DNA of 44,578 bases from Pseudomonadota bacterium (GCA_003576765.1 QEVP01000020.1:1-44578); one strand, 5' to 3'. Numbered from the stretch's first letter, positions 9,450-20,380 are shown. Notes: generated by a model from the sequence alone, not told the origin. Program-made: numbers and translations.

Positions 9450-10229
9450 ATGGGCACCAGGTCATTCCTCCGGCGATGGAACGGCGCGCCGCCAGCGGGC
9501 GCGGCAACCGTCGCGCAACCGGACGACGGCATCGTTTTTGACGATGTCGAGGCGGAACGCGGCGGGCGCGTGGTGCTGGCGCTGCCGGCGTTGTCGCTGA
9601 CCGAGCGCCGCATCGCCCTGATCGGCGACAACGGTTCCGGCAAGAGCACGCTGCTGCGGGTCGCCAACGGCCTGCTTCAGCCGTCGCGCGGCCATGTCAC
9701 CGTCGCGGGACTGGACACCGTGGCGCAGCGCCGCGAGCTGCCGGGCGTGGCCGGCTTCATCTTCCAGAATCCGGACCATCAGCTCATCTTCCCGACGGTG
9801 GGCGAGGAGGTCGCCTTCGGCCTCACCGAGCGCGGGATGGCGCCTGCCGAAGCGCGGCGCCAGGCGCTGGCGCTGCTGGCGCGCCACGGCTGCGACGGCT
9901 GGGCCGGGCGCAACGTCAACGACCTGTCGGGCGGCCAGCGCCAGCTCGTCTGCGTGCTGGCCGTGCTCGCCACCGATCCCGCCGTGCTGTTGATGGACGA
10001 GCCGTTTTCGAGCCTCGACCTGCCGACGCAACTGGCGCTGGCGCGCCGCATCATGGCGCTGCCGCAGCAGATCGTGCTGGCGACCCACGACCTCGATCTG
10101 GTCGCGGATTTCGCGCGGGTCATCTGGCTCGAAGCGGGGCGCGTGCGTGCCGACGGCCGTCCCGCCGACCTGCTGCCGGCCTACCGCGCGCATGCGATCG
10201 CCGCCGCGCAGGATGCGATGTCCGCATGA
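9450..10229 (+). CDS. bioM: Biotin ECF transporter ATPase subunit BioM
   Basis: ATPase of the energy-coupling-factor biotin importer, working with BioN (T component) and BioY (S component) at the inner membrane. It has 259 residues with all ABC motifs: Walker A GDNGSGKST, Q-loop FQNPDHQLIFPT (typical of the CbiO/EcfA/BioM group), signature LSGGQRQL, Walker B AVLLMDEPFSSLD and H-loop LATHDLD. The identification as BioM rests on the bioN and bioY genes directly downstream. The start is uncertain: the first ~30 residues are low complexity and no clear ribosome site precedes 9450. The stop overlaps the bioN start (ATGA). Confidence 0.92.
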   Translation: MGTRSFLRRWNGAPPAGAATVAQPDDGIVFDDVEAERGGRVVLALPALSLTERRIALIGDNGSGKSTLLRVANGLLQPSRGHVTVAGLDTVAQRRELPGVAGFIFQNPDHQLIFPTVGEEVAFGLTERGMAPAEARRQALALLARHGCDGWAGRNVNDLSGGQRQLVCVLAVLATDPAVLLMDEPFSSLDLPTQLALARRIMALPQQIVLATHDLDLVADFARVIWLEAGRVRADGRPADLLPAYRAHAIAAAQDAMSA

Positions 10230-10852
10230 TCGCCGACAGCCTCGCGCCCCCGAACTGGCTTAGTCGCGTGCCCGCCGGCGTCAAGCTCGCGGCGCTGGCG
10301 CTGTTCAGCGTCGCGCTGGTGCCGGTCGACGATTGGCGTATTCTCGCCGCCGCGCTCCTCGCGCTCGGTGCGATCTATGCCGGCTTCGGCCGCTACGGCC
10401 TGACGCGGCTGAAGCTGCTGCGGCCGCTGCTGCCGCTGCTTGTCGTGATCGGCGGCGTGCAGGCGCTGTCGCAGGGCTTTGAGGCCGGCGCGGTGATCGT
10501 GATGCGGCTCGTCGCGATGCTGCTTGCCGCCGACCTCGTCAGCATGACGACGACGATGGGTGCGCTGATGGAAGTGCTGGCGCCGCCGCTCAGGCTGTTG
10601 CGCCCGCTTGGCGTCAACCCGCGCAAGATGTCGCTGGCGGTGGCGCTGGTCATGCGCTTCGTGCCGGTGTTGATGACGCGCTGGCGCGCCCGCGAGGAGG
10701 CGTGGAAGGCGCGCAGTTCGCGCCGCGTCCCGGTCCGCCTCGTCGCCGCTTTTTTCGCGGAAAGCCTGCAACTGGCCGACCGCGTTGCCGAAGCGCTCGA
10801 TGCGCGCGGCTTCGATACCGCCCCGGTCACGCCGCGCCCGCCCCGCCGATAG
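10226..10852 (+). CDS. bioN: Biotin ECF transporter transmembrane subunit BioN
   Basis: Membrane coupling (T) component of the biotin ECF transporter, 208 residues, CbiQ/EcfT family. It has several hydrophobic segments (LAALALFSVALVP, ILAAALLALGAIYA, LLRPLLPLLVVIGG, VIVMRLVAMLLAADLV). The cytoplasmic coupling helices carry the two Ala-Arg-Ser/Gly motifs (WKARSSRR and ALDARGFD) that dock on the ATPases. It is short, like known BioN proteins. It overlaps bioM by 4 bases and lies 16 bases before bioY. Confidence 0.93.
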   Translation: MIADSLAPPNWLSRVPAGVKLAALALFSVALVPVDDWRILAAALLALGAIYAGFGRYGLTRLKLLRPLLPLLVVIGGVQALSQGFEAGAVIVMRLVAMLLAADLVSMTTTMGALMEVLAPPLRLLRPLGVNPRKMSLAVALVMRFVPVLMTRWRAREEAWKARSSRRVPVRLVAAFFAESLQLADRVAEALDARGFDTAPVTPRPPRR

Positions 10853-10868
10853 CCGATAGGAGAGCCCT

Positions 10869-11423
10869 TTGGAATCCCGTACCATCGTCCGCATCGCGCT
10901 GATCGCCGCGGTCATCGCCGTGCTCGGGCTGTTGCCCGGCGTCGTGCTGCCGATTGCCGCCGGCGTGCCGGTCACGGCGCAGACGCTCGGCGTCATGCTT
11001 GCCGGCATCGTGCTCGGGCCACGCCATGGCGCGCTCGCGGTATTGCTGTTCATCTTCGTCGTGCTGCTGGGCGCGCCGCTGTTGTCCGGCGGGCGCGGCG
11101 GCCTCGGCGTGCTGTTCGGCCCCTCGGTCGGCTTCCTCATCGGCTTCGTGCCGGCGGCCTTCGTCACCGGATTGCTGATGCAGCGGCTGAAGCACTTGCC
11201 GGTGTTCGCAGCGGCGCTGATCGCGGCCATCGGCGGCGGCATCGTCGTCGAATATGCCTGCGGCATCGTCGGGCTGATGGCGGTGGCGCGGATGAGCGTC
11301 GTGCAGGCGCTCATCGCGACCGCCGTGTTCATCCCCGGCGATCTGTTGAAGGCGCTGGCCACCGCCTTCGTCGCCGAAGCCTCGTTCCGCGCCTATCCGG
11401 CGGCCATCGCCGGCCGCGCATGA
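10869..11423 (+). CDS. bioY: Biotin-binding S component BioY
   Basis: High-affinity biotin-binding membrane protein, 184 residues with about six hydrophobic helices. It shows the BioY pattern VLPIAAGVPVTAQTLGVMLAGIVLGPRHGALAV and the glycine-rich GAPLLSGGRGGLGVLFGPSVGFLIGF that forms the ligand pocket. The likely start is TTG at 10869 with a TAGGAGAG ribosome site. No ATG is in frame before the first helix. The stop overlaps the next gene (ATGA), so transport and the downstream ligase are co-translated. I found no BioR-type box (TTATCTATAA-like) upstream of the operon. Confidence 0.95.
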   Translation: MESRTIVRIALIAAVIAVLGLLPGVVLPIAAGVPVTAQTLGVMLAGIVLGPRHGALAVLLFIFVVLLGAPLLSGGRGGLGVLFGPSVGFLIGFVPAAFVTGLLMQRLKHLPVFAAALIAAIGGGIVVEYACGIVGLMAVARMSVVQALIATAVFIPGDLLKALATAFVAEASFRAYPAAIAGRA

Positions 11424-12919
11424 GCGGCGAGACGATCACCGCCCGCCTGCCGCGCCACGCCGGCGCTGCGCCCGAGCGTGCGGCGATCGTCTGTGATGGT
11501 GACGCGATCTGCTGGGGCGCGCTGAACGCGACCGTCGAACGGCTCGCCGCCCATCTGGCGCAGCGGGTGCCGCCGGGCCGCGGCGTGGCGCTGCATCTCG
11601 GCAACGGTCCGGCGCTGGCGCTGTTGTTTCTCGCCGCCGCGCGCGCCGGCCGCGAGGCGCAGATCCTCGATCCGGCATGGCCGCTTGCGACCGCGCGGGC
11701 CGCGATTGCGGCGCTGACGCCGGGGTTGGTGGTGAGCGACAGCGCGATGCTGGCGGGTGAGGGGTTGGCCGTCGTGATCGACGCGCACCTGCCGTTCGCG
11801 CGGGTTGCCGATGCGCTCGGCTCTTCAACCGAAGGCGCGCCGCCGCCCGGGCCCGATCCGCTGGCGCCGTTCTATGTCGGCTTCACCTCGGGCTCGACCG
11901 GCCTGCCGAAAGGATTTCGCCGCCATCATCGCTCGTGGGTCAAAAGTTTCCGCGCCGGCGACCGCGAGTTCGACATCGGCGCGACCGACGTGGTGCTGGC
12001 GCCGGGCAGCCTGACGCATTCGCTGTTTCTTTACGCGCTGGTCCACGGCCTCGATGTCGGTGCGACGGTGGTGCTGTGCCGGACGTTTCGCCCGAACCAC
12101 GTCGTCCGCCTGATGCGGCAGCACGATGCGAGCGTGCTCTACGGCGTGCCGACCCAGCTTGAGATGATCGTCGAGGCGGCCGCGCGCGAGGGCGCGTCGT
12201 TTCCTGCTATGCGCTGGGTGTTGTCGTCGGGCGCAAAGTGGCAAGGCCGCGCCGGCGCCGAACTGCGGCGGCTGTGTCCGGCTGCGCGCTTCGCCGAATT
12301 CTACGGCGCCTCGGAACTGAGTTTCACCACGGTTGCGCGCGACGACGAGGATGTGCCGGCCGGTTCGGTCGGCCGCGCCTTCGCCGGCGTCGAACTGACG
12401 ATCCGTGACCATCGCGGCCGCGTGCTGCCGCCGGGCGAGGTCGGCGAGGTGTTCGTCAAAAGCCCGTTCCTGTTCATGGGCTATGCCTGCGGCGATGCCG
12501 CGCCGCTGCGGCAGGCCGATGGCGCGGTCTCGGTCGGCGACGTCGGCGTGCTCGATGCACGCGGTTTCCTGCGCCTCGTCGGCCGCGCCAGCCGGATGAT
12601 CGTCACCGCCGGCAAGAACGTGCACCCGGAGGAAATCGAGCGGGTGCTCGAAGCGCATCCGGCGGTCGCGAGCGCTGCGGTGCTCGGCACCGACGATGCC
12701 CGGCGCGGCGAGCGGCTGGTGGCGCTGGTGCGCTTCCGCGACGGCGCGGCGGCCGACACGCCGGCGCTGATCGCGCATGCCCGCGCCGCGCTGCCGCTCC
12801 ATCGCATTCCGCGCCGCTATGCCGTGCCGCCACGCTGGCCGACCACCTCGTCGGGCAAATCCGACTTCGAGGCGCTGTGCCGGCTGTGGCAGGCCGGCGC
12901 CTGCGTGGGCCTGCCATGA
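11420..12919 (+). CDS. AMP-forming acyl-CoA ligase linked to biotin transport (YhfT-like)
   Basis: A 499-residue ANL-superfamily ligase. It has the P-loop FTSGSTGLPKGFRR, FYGASELSF in the position of the usual YGxTE, VGDVGVLDARGFLRLVGRASRMIVTAGKNVHPEEIE (hinge and A8), and the C-terminal Lys in TTSSGKSDFEAL. The adenylation machinery therefore looks complete. The short N-terminal domain and the FYGASE motif set it apart from the two other ligases nearby. It overlaps bioY and the thiolase by ATGA junctions, so its acid substrate is probably biotin, a biotin vitamer or a precursor such as a pimelate-like acid. That is inference. From memory, B. subtilis YhfT, in an operon with a BioY, is the closest known parallel. 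Confidence 0.85.
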   Translation: MSGETITARLPRHAGAAPERAAIVCDGDAICWGALNATVERLAAHLAQRVPPGRGVALHLGNGPALALLFLAAARAGREAQILDPAWPLATARAAIAALTPGLVVSDSAMLAGEGLAVVIDAHLPFARVADALGSSTEGAPPPGPDPLAPFYVGFTSGSTGLPKGFRRHHRSWVKSFRAGDREFDIGATDVVLAPGSLTHSLFLYALVHGLDVGATVVLCRTFRPNHVVRLMRQHDASVLYGVPTQLEMIVEAAAREGASFPAMRWVLSSGAKWQGRAGAELRRLCPAARFAEFYGASELSFTTVARDDEDVPAGSVGRAFAGVELTIRDHRGRVLPPGEVGEVFVKSPFLFMGYACGDAAPLRQADGAVSVGDVGVLDARGFLRLVGRASRMIVTAGKNVHPEEIERVLEAHPAVASAAVLGTDDARRGERLVALVRFRDGAAADTPALIAHARAALPLHRIPRRYAVPPRWPTTSSGKSDFEALCRLWQAGACVGLP

Positions 12920-14043
12920 GCGCCGCCTTCATCGTCGCGGCCCGCCGCACCGCGGTCGCGCCGCGCGGTGGCGCGTTCAAGGCGGTGGAGGTGACTGAAC
13001 TGGGCGCGGCGCCGATTCGGGCGCTGCTCGCCGATGGCGGCCTTGCGCCCGGCGAGGTCGACGAGGTCATCCTCGGCAACGCGCTGTATGGCGGCGGCAA
13101 TCCGGCGCGGATGGCGGCGCTCGCCGCCGGCCTGCCCGACGCCACCCCGGCGCTGACCATCGACAGCCAGTGCTGCGGCGGGCTCGATGCGGTGATGATG
13201 GCGGCCGACCGTATCGCTTCGGGCGCGGCGCGGGCGGTGATCGCCGGCGGCGTCGAAAGCTTCAGCCGCGCCCCGCTGCGGGCGCGCCGGCCGCGCCATC
13301 CCGGCGAGGCGCCGCAGCCCTACGAGCGGCCGCCGTTCGCGCCGTGGCCGGAGCGCGACCCCGACATGATCGCCGCCGCCGCCACGCTGGCGGAGCGGTT
13401 CGGCGTCACGCGCGCGGCGCAGGACGCCTTCGCCGTCGAGAGCCACCGCAAGGCGCGCCGCGATCCGCCCGGTCCGCCGGAGATCGTGCCGCTCGCCGAT
13501 CTTGCCCACGACGCCTTTGCCCGCGCGCTGACGCCGGATCTGTGCCGGCGGTTGCCGCCGCTCGCGGGCGATGCGGGCCACGGCGTCACCCGCGCCACCG
13601 TAGCGGTCGAGGCCGATGCCGCGGCGGTGGTGCTGGTGGTGTCGGAGGACGTCGCCCGCCGCCTCGCGCCGTCGCGCCCGGTGCGCATCGTCGCGGGGTG
13701 CCGGTGCGGCGGTGATCCGGGCATGCCTGGCGCCGCCCCGATTGCCGCGGCGCGCGCGGTGTTGGCGGCAGAGGCGCTGGCGCCGTCGGCCATCGCCGTC
13801 GCCGAAATCATGGAGGCATTTGCTGCGCAGGCCATCGCCTGCATCGACGGCATCGGGCTCGACCCGGCGCGTGTCAACCGCCGCGGCGGGGCGCTGGCGC
13901 GCGGCCATCCGATCGGCGCTTCCGGCGCCATCCTTGCGGTGCGGCTGTGGCACGCCTTGCAACGCGAAGCGCCCGGCGCGCGGGGGCTGGCCGCCATCGC
14001 CGCCGCCGGCGGGCTCGGCAGCGCGCTGATGATGGACGTGTAG
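12916..14043 (+). CDS. Thiolase-fold protein with two catalytic residues replaced (YhfS-like)
   Basis: A 375-residue thiolase-family protein in the biotin operon. The nucleophile region reads DSQCCGGLDA (Cys86 expected), and the C-terminal GGALARGHPIGASG keeps the catalytic His331. The NEAF motif is changed to MEAF (Met299 in place of Asn), and the C-terminal CxGGG motif is AAAGGLG (Ala362 in place of the second catalytic Cys). Normal thiolases use both residues, so ordinary thiolysis or acetyl-CoA condensation seems doubtful. The protein could act as an acyltransferase, hydrolase or binding protein for the CoA ester made by the upstream ligase. The ATG at 12916 overlaps the ligase stop; an in-frame start at 12877 would lie inside the ligase. 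Confidence 0.88.
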   Translation: MSAAFIVAARRTAVAPRGGAFKAVEVTELGAAPIRALLADGGLAPGEVDEVILGNALYGGGNPARMAALAAGLPDATPALTIDSQCCGGLDAVMMAADRIASGAARAVIAGGVESFSRAPLRARRPRHPGEAPQPYERPPFAPWPERDPDMIAAAATLAERFGVTRAAQDAFAVESHRKARRDPPGPPEIVPLADLAHDAFARALTPDLCRRLPPLAGDAGHGVTRATVAVEADAAAVVLVVSEDVARRLAPSRPVRIVAGCRCGGDPGMPGAAPIAAARAVLAAEALAPSAIAVAEIMEAFAAQAIACIDGIGLDPARVNRRGGALARGHPIGASGAILAVRLWHALQREAPGARGLAAIAAAGGLGSALMMDV

Positions 14044-14052
14044 GAGACCGCG

Positions 14053-14532
14053 ATGAGCGAACCGTCAGGATCGTCGCCGATCTTGCGCGTCGCCCGCGCC
14101 GCCGATCTCGCCCCCTCAGTCGGCGTCGATCTGCGGCCGAGCGGCTGGCGCACGGTGACGCAGGACGAGGTCGATCGCTTCGTCGCGCTCACCGGCGACG
14201 CCAACTGGATTCATACCGACGTCGCCCGTGCCGCACGCGATCTCGATGGTGGCCGCACCGTGGTGCCCGGCCAGTTGCTGCTGGCGCTGGTGCCGGCGCT
14301 GTTGCAGGAGGTGTGCGTCGTTGCGTCCGGCGCCGGCAGCCACGAGGCCGGCCTGCGCGCCGTGCGCTTCCGCCATGCCGTGCATCCGGGCGATGCGGTG
14401 CGACTGCGCGCCCGCCTGACGCTGGTGGCGCGGCGGCCGCGTTTCGTGCAGGTCGATGCGAGTTGCGACCTCGAACTAGAGTCGGGGCAGCGCGCACTGA
14501 CCTCGCGCCGCACCGACGTGTTCTTCGAGTGA
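14053..14532 (+). CDS. MaoC/NodN-like (R)-enoyl-CoA hydratase
   Basis: A 159-residue single hotdog-domain protein. The hydratase 2 motif is present as TGDANWIHTDVARAARDLDGG: the Asp of GDAN and the His of WIHTD are the expected catalytic pair, in the NodN/Rv0130-style WIH variant. The usual (I/V)AHG that follows is VVPGQLLL here, a departure at the substrate-facing loop. It is the last gene of the bioMNY-ligase-thiolase run, nine bases after the thiolase stop with an AGGAGA ribosome site. A trans-2-enoyl-CoA made from the upstream ligase product is a reasonable substrate, by inference. It converges with the DoxX gene. Confidence 0.87.
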   Translation: MSEPSGSSPILRVARAADLAPSVGVDLRPSGWRTVTQDEVDRFVALTGDANWIHTDVARAARDLDGGRTVVPGQLLLALVPALLQEVCVVASGAGSHEAGLRAVRFRHAVHPGDAVRLRARLTLVARRPRFVQVDASCDLELESGQRALTSRRTDVFFE

Positions 14533-14544
14533 TGGGCTTGCAGG

Positions 14545-14946
14545 CTACGCCGAGCGGCGCGCGGCGTCCACGCTCCACGGCCCCGGTCCGGCGAAGACGA
14601 AGTACAGGAACACGAAGCTGTACAGCGCCGCCAGTTCGCCGCCGTTGAGGATCGGATAAAAACTCTTCGACGCGTGCGCCATGAAGTAGGCGACCGCCGT
14701 GAAGCCCGACAGGATGAAGGCAGTCGGGCGCGTGCACAGCCCGATGATGAACAAAATGCCGCCGATCAGTTCGATCAGGCCGGCGACGCCGATCAGCGAG
14801 GCGATCTGCAGGTTTGCAAAATTCTCCATCGGCGGGATGCCGAGGATTTTCGCCGTGCCGTGCTGCAGCAGAAGCAATCCGGCCGCAATCCGCAGGACGC
14901 TGCGGATGCGCGGCTCCCATTCGTTCAGGGTCGATTCGATGGCCAT
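14545..14946 (-). CDS. DoxX family membrane protein
   Basis: A small inner-membrane protein of 133 residues with four hydrophobic helices. It has the DoxX signatures SVLRIAAGLLLLQHGTAK, GLIELIGGILFIIGLCTRPTAFIL and FYPILNGGELAALYSFVFLYFVF. Relatives are tied to quinone or thiosulfate oxidation, redox homeostasis or detoxification, but most have no proven role. A strong ribosome site (GGAGGGG) lies before the ATG. It stands alone, 12 bases tail-to-tail from the MaoC gene. Confidence 0.9.
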   Translation of the reverse strand: MAIESTLNEWEPRIRSVLRIAAGLLLLQHGTAKILGIPPMENFANLQIASLIGVAGLIELIGGILFIIGLCTRPTAFILSGFTAVAYFMAHASKSFYPILNGGELAALYSFVFLYFVFAGPGPWSVDAARRSA

Positions 14947-15070
14947 GGCAGCCCCTCCGTGGTGAAACGAACCTATATCGCTAGCGCAACCGCTCGATGA
15001 CCAAGGATCACGATGCGGTGAAAGATCCCTGATTCGCTCTAAATCATGTCAGGAGTCTCCTCTCCACGAC

Positions 15071-15108
15071 AAGGAAAAACAAAAAGGAGCCGCGGATCGC
15101 GGCTCCTT
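15071..15108 (-). terminator. Rho-independent terminator after greA
   Basis: Read on the minus strand, AAGGAGCCGCG (15108-15098) pairs over 11 bp with CGCGGCTCCTT (15094-15084) around a 3-base loop. It is followed directly by TTTTTGTTTTT-type sequence. It lies 50 bases after the greA stop. The rest of 14947-15157 contains the DoxX upstream region and nothing else I can call. Confidence 0.93.
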
Positions 15109-15157
15109 CGGGTATTCATGACGAGCGGTGCAGACAGGGTTTTCGGCGCGCTTGGCC

Positions 15158-15634
15158 TCAGCGCCACTCGACCTTGGTGACCTCGTAGGCCTTGGCGCCG
15201 CCCGGCGCCACCACCTCCACTGAAGCACCCTTCTTCTTGCCGATCAGGGCACGCGCCAGCGGCGAGGTGATCGAGATGCGGCCCTTGCGGGCGTCGGCCT
15301 CCGCCTCGCCGACGATCTGCCACACCGCCTTCTTCTCGGTGTCCTCGTCGATCAGGGTCACGGTGGCGCCGAACTTGATGGTGTCGCCGGACAGTTTCGA
15401 CACGTCGATGATGTCGGCGCGCGCGAGCTGGTCCTCGAGCTCGGCGATGCGGCCCTCGTTGTGCGACTGCTGTTCCTTGGCGGCGTGGTATTCGGCATTT
15501 TCCGAAAGGTCGCCATGCGAGCGCGCTTCCGCGATCTGCTCGATGATGCGCGGGCGATCGACCGATTGCCGCTGCTTCAATTCCTCTTCCAGAGCGGCAT
15601 GGCCGGCCTTGGTCATCGGAATTTTTTCAACCAT
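15158..15634 (-). CDS. greA: Transcription elongation factor GreA
   Basis: Binds RNA polymerase through the secondary channel and stimulates cleavage of backtracked transcripts. It has 158 residues, the standard length. The N-terminal coiled-coil has [24 protein letters not shown] with the conserved acidic tip (DLSENAEY). The C-terminal FKBP-like domain ends [23 protein letters not shown]...YEVTKVEW. It lies downstream of carB on the same strand (155-base gap) and is followed by a strong terminator. Confidence 0.98.
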   Translation of the reverse strand: MVEKIPMTKAGHAALEEELKQRQSVDRPRIIEQIAEARSHGDLSENAEYHAAKEQQSHNEGRIAELEDQLARADIIDVSKLSGDTIKFGATVTLIDEDTEKKAVWQIVGEAEADARKGRISITSPLARALIGKKKGASVEVVAPGGAKAYEVTKVEWR

Positions 15635-15685
15635 TTCGTCGTTGTCCTTGCCTCTCGCTGCCCGGCGGCGGGGCCGGGGAATGAA

Positions 15686-15707
15686 GCGCCCGGTGGTTGC
15701 CGGGCGC
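15686..15707. repeat. Inverted repeat between carB and greA
   Basis: GCGCCCGG (15686-15693) and CCGGGCGC (15700-15707) form an 8-bp perfect stem with a 6-base loop. On the minus strand only TTCATT follows, so it would be a weak terminator at best. It could partly separate carB from greA transcription or protect an mRNA end. Confidence 0.45.
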
Positions 15708-15789
15708 GGTCGGTCGTCTCAAAAGGGTGCCTGCCCGGTCCTTGTCCGGTTCCAACGGCAAGTCCTTGAAGGGTTAGGTCAGGCGAACG

Positions 15790-19119
<3,330 letters not shown>

Positions 19120-19236
19120 CACCACTCCGCTGGACCGCCACCGGGGAGGGGGCGGCGATCCGATCAAATTGCCGCGCAGGGCCGGCGGGGGCGCCGAATC
19201 GGCCCCTCGGTCCGCGGTCTTGAGGTTTCCGGGCAC

Positions 19237-19261
19237 AAAAAAAGACGCGCTCTCGCGCGTC
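19237..19261 (-). terminator. Rho-independent terminator upstream of carB
   Basis: On the minus strand GACGCGC and GCGCGTC form a 7-bp stem with a 4-base loop, followed by an uninterrupted run of seven T (complement of 19243-19237). It ends a minus-strand transcript coming from the 19262-19536 region or the methyltransferase gene, or it acts as an attenuator in the carB leader. A bulged GCGC/AGGG hairpin lies just upstream (about 19271-19292). Confidence 0.85.
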
Positions 19262-19408
19262 CCAAGCCGGGCGCAAGGGATCGTCCTGCGCGCGGCTGTG
19301 TCTAGACCAGTTTTTCAGGCCGGGAAAGGGGTTTTGGCCGCTCAGGGCCGGTCAAACGGTCCGCCGGGGGCGCGCCTTGGGGATATCCCCGGCCCGCGAA
19401 GGGGGAGT

Positions 19409-19482
19409 TGGAGGCCCAGCCTGGGCTTGAACCAGGATGTGGAGCCTTTCACGGCTCCCGCGTCGTCTTCCGCCACCGGGCC
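19409..19482 (-). other. tRNA-like element (good acceptor and T arm, aberrant D and anticodon arms)
   Basis: On the minus strand the 5' strand GGCCCGG pairs with CTGGGCC over 7 bp (one G-T), followed by T and an encoded CCA. The T arm is perfect: CCTGG, loop TTCAAGC, CCAGG, with the universal TTCRA bases. T8 is present. The central part does not fold as a normal tRNA: there is no GG in the D loop, and the middle hairpin is GGAGCC/GGCTCC with a six-base loop GTGAAA. That loop would give a GAA (Phe) anticodon but is one base short. Total 74 bases. It may be a degenerate tRNA, a structured small RNA or, less likely, chance. The remaining bases of 19120-19536 show hairpins and the terminator but no gene. 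Confidence 0.35.
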
Positions 19483-19536
19483 GGGAGGAAACATAACGAA
19501 TTACCGGGGGCATGCATCCTTTACCGGACATTAACC

Positions 19537-20241
19537 CTAACGCGCGGCCGGCTGCGGGGTGGCGACGAAGGTCATGCGCGCGGGATTGTAGCCGATATTG
19601 GCCGGCGCGCGGGTCGCGCTGAAGCCGGCCGCGGCCAACCGCGCCGTGATCTCGGCTTCGGAAAAATGCTGCAAACCGAAGTGGCTGCGCAACTGCCGGT
19701 AATCGGACAGGGCGGTGGCGGCGAGCCCGACCAGCGCGTCCTTGAGAAAACCGTGGCGGCGCGCGAAGCGCAACAGCGCCATGACGTCGGTGACGAGGCC
19801 GACATTCGGCCTGAGGATGTCGCCCAGCACCAGCCGGCCGGCGGGCTTCAGCGCGCGGCGGATCACGGCCAGCGCCGTGTCGAACTCCTCCGCCGTCATG
19901 TACTGCGCCACCGAATTCATCACCGCGAGATCGACCGACTGCGGGTCGATGTGGCGCAGGTCATCGAGCGAGCGCACCTTGATGCGCAGGTTGGGGGCGA
20001 AGCGCGCGATCAGCCGGCCGCGCACGCCGGGCGCCGGCTCGGCCAGGATCAGGAGGCCGCAGGCTTGCGCGACCCGGCCGGCGGACAATGCCTCGCCGCA
20101 GGCATAGTCCAGCACCACGGCGTCGGGGGAGGGGATGTAAGAGATGATGTCGTCAGCGATGACCTGAAAATGCAGGTCGCGGTGCCGCCGGCTGACATAA
20201 ATGGTGTGGGTGGAATCGTAATAGTCGATCCAGTTGTCCAT
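19537..20241 (-). CDS. Class I SAM-dependent methyltransferase
   Basis: A 234-residue Rossmann-fold methyltransferase. Motif I is VVLDYACGEA (about residues 42-51), an AEPAPGVRGRL segment takes the acidic-loop position, DLAVMNSVAQYM is in the position of motif IV, and LKPAGRLVLGDILRPN corresponds to post-motif IV. The C-terminus has an SRxxGFSATRAPANIGYNPARMTFV-type lid. The substrate is unknown. The ring of motifs resembles small-molecule or glycan methyltransferases rather than RNA or DNA enzymes. It is divergent from dps (139-base gap). Confidence 0.85.
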   Translation of the reverse strand: MDNWIDYYDSTHTIYVSRRHRDLHFQVIADDIISYIPSPDAVVLDYACGEALSAGRVAQACGLLILAEPAPGVRGRLIARFAPNLRIKVRSLDDLRHIDPQSVDLAVMNSVAQYMTAEEFDTALAVIRRALKPAGRLVLGDILRPNVGLVTDVMALLRFARRHGFLKDALVGLAATALSDYRQLRSHFGLQHFSEAEITARLAAAGFSATRAPANIGYNPARMTFVATPQPAAR

Positions 20242-20380
20242 GGGGTGCCGGCTGGCGGCCTTCCTTTAGTTCCGGGGCTGGAACTGGCGATCCGGACATG
20301 CGTTTATAGGCCGGCGGCGAGGGCTGTCCATCGCCCGGAGCCGGCATCGTGGCGTTTTTTTCACAAAGGAAGGCATTCCC

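Noticed and set aside
19262..19482. Two-piece (permuted) tmRNA
   Set aside because: The T arm and CCA suggested it, but the acceptor 5' strand lies upstream (not permuted), and no tag reading frame such as ANDN followed by AA-stop is present on either side.
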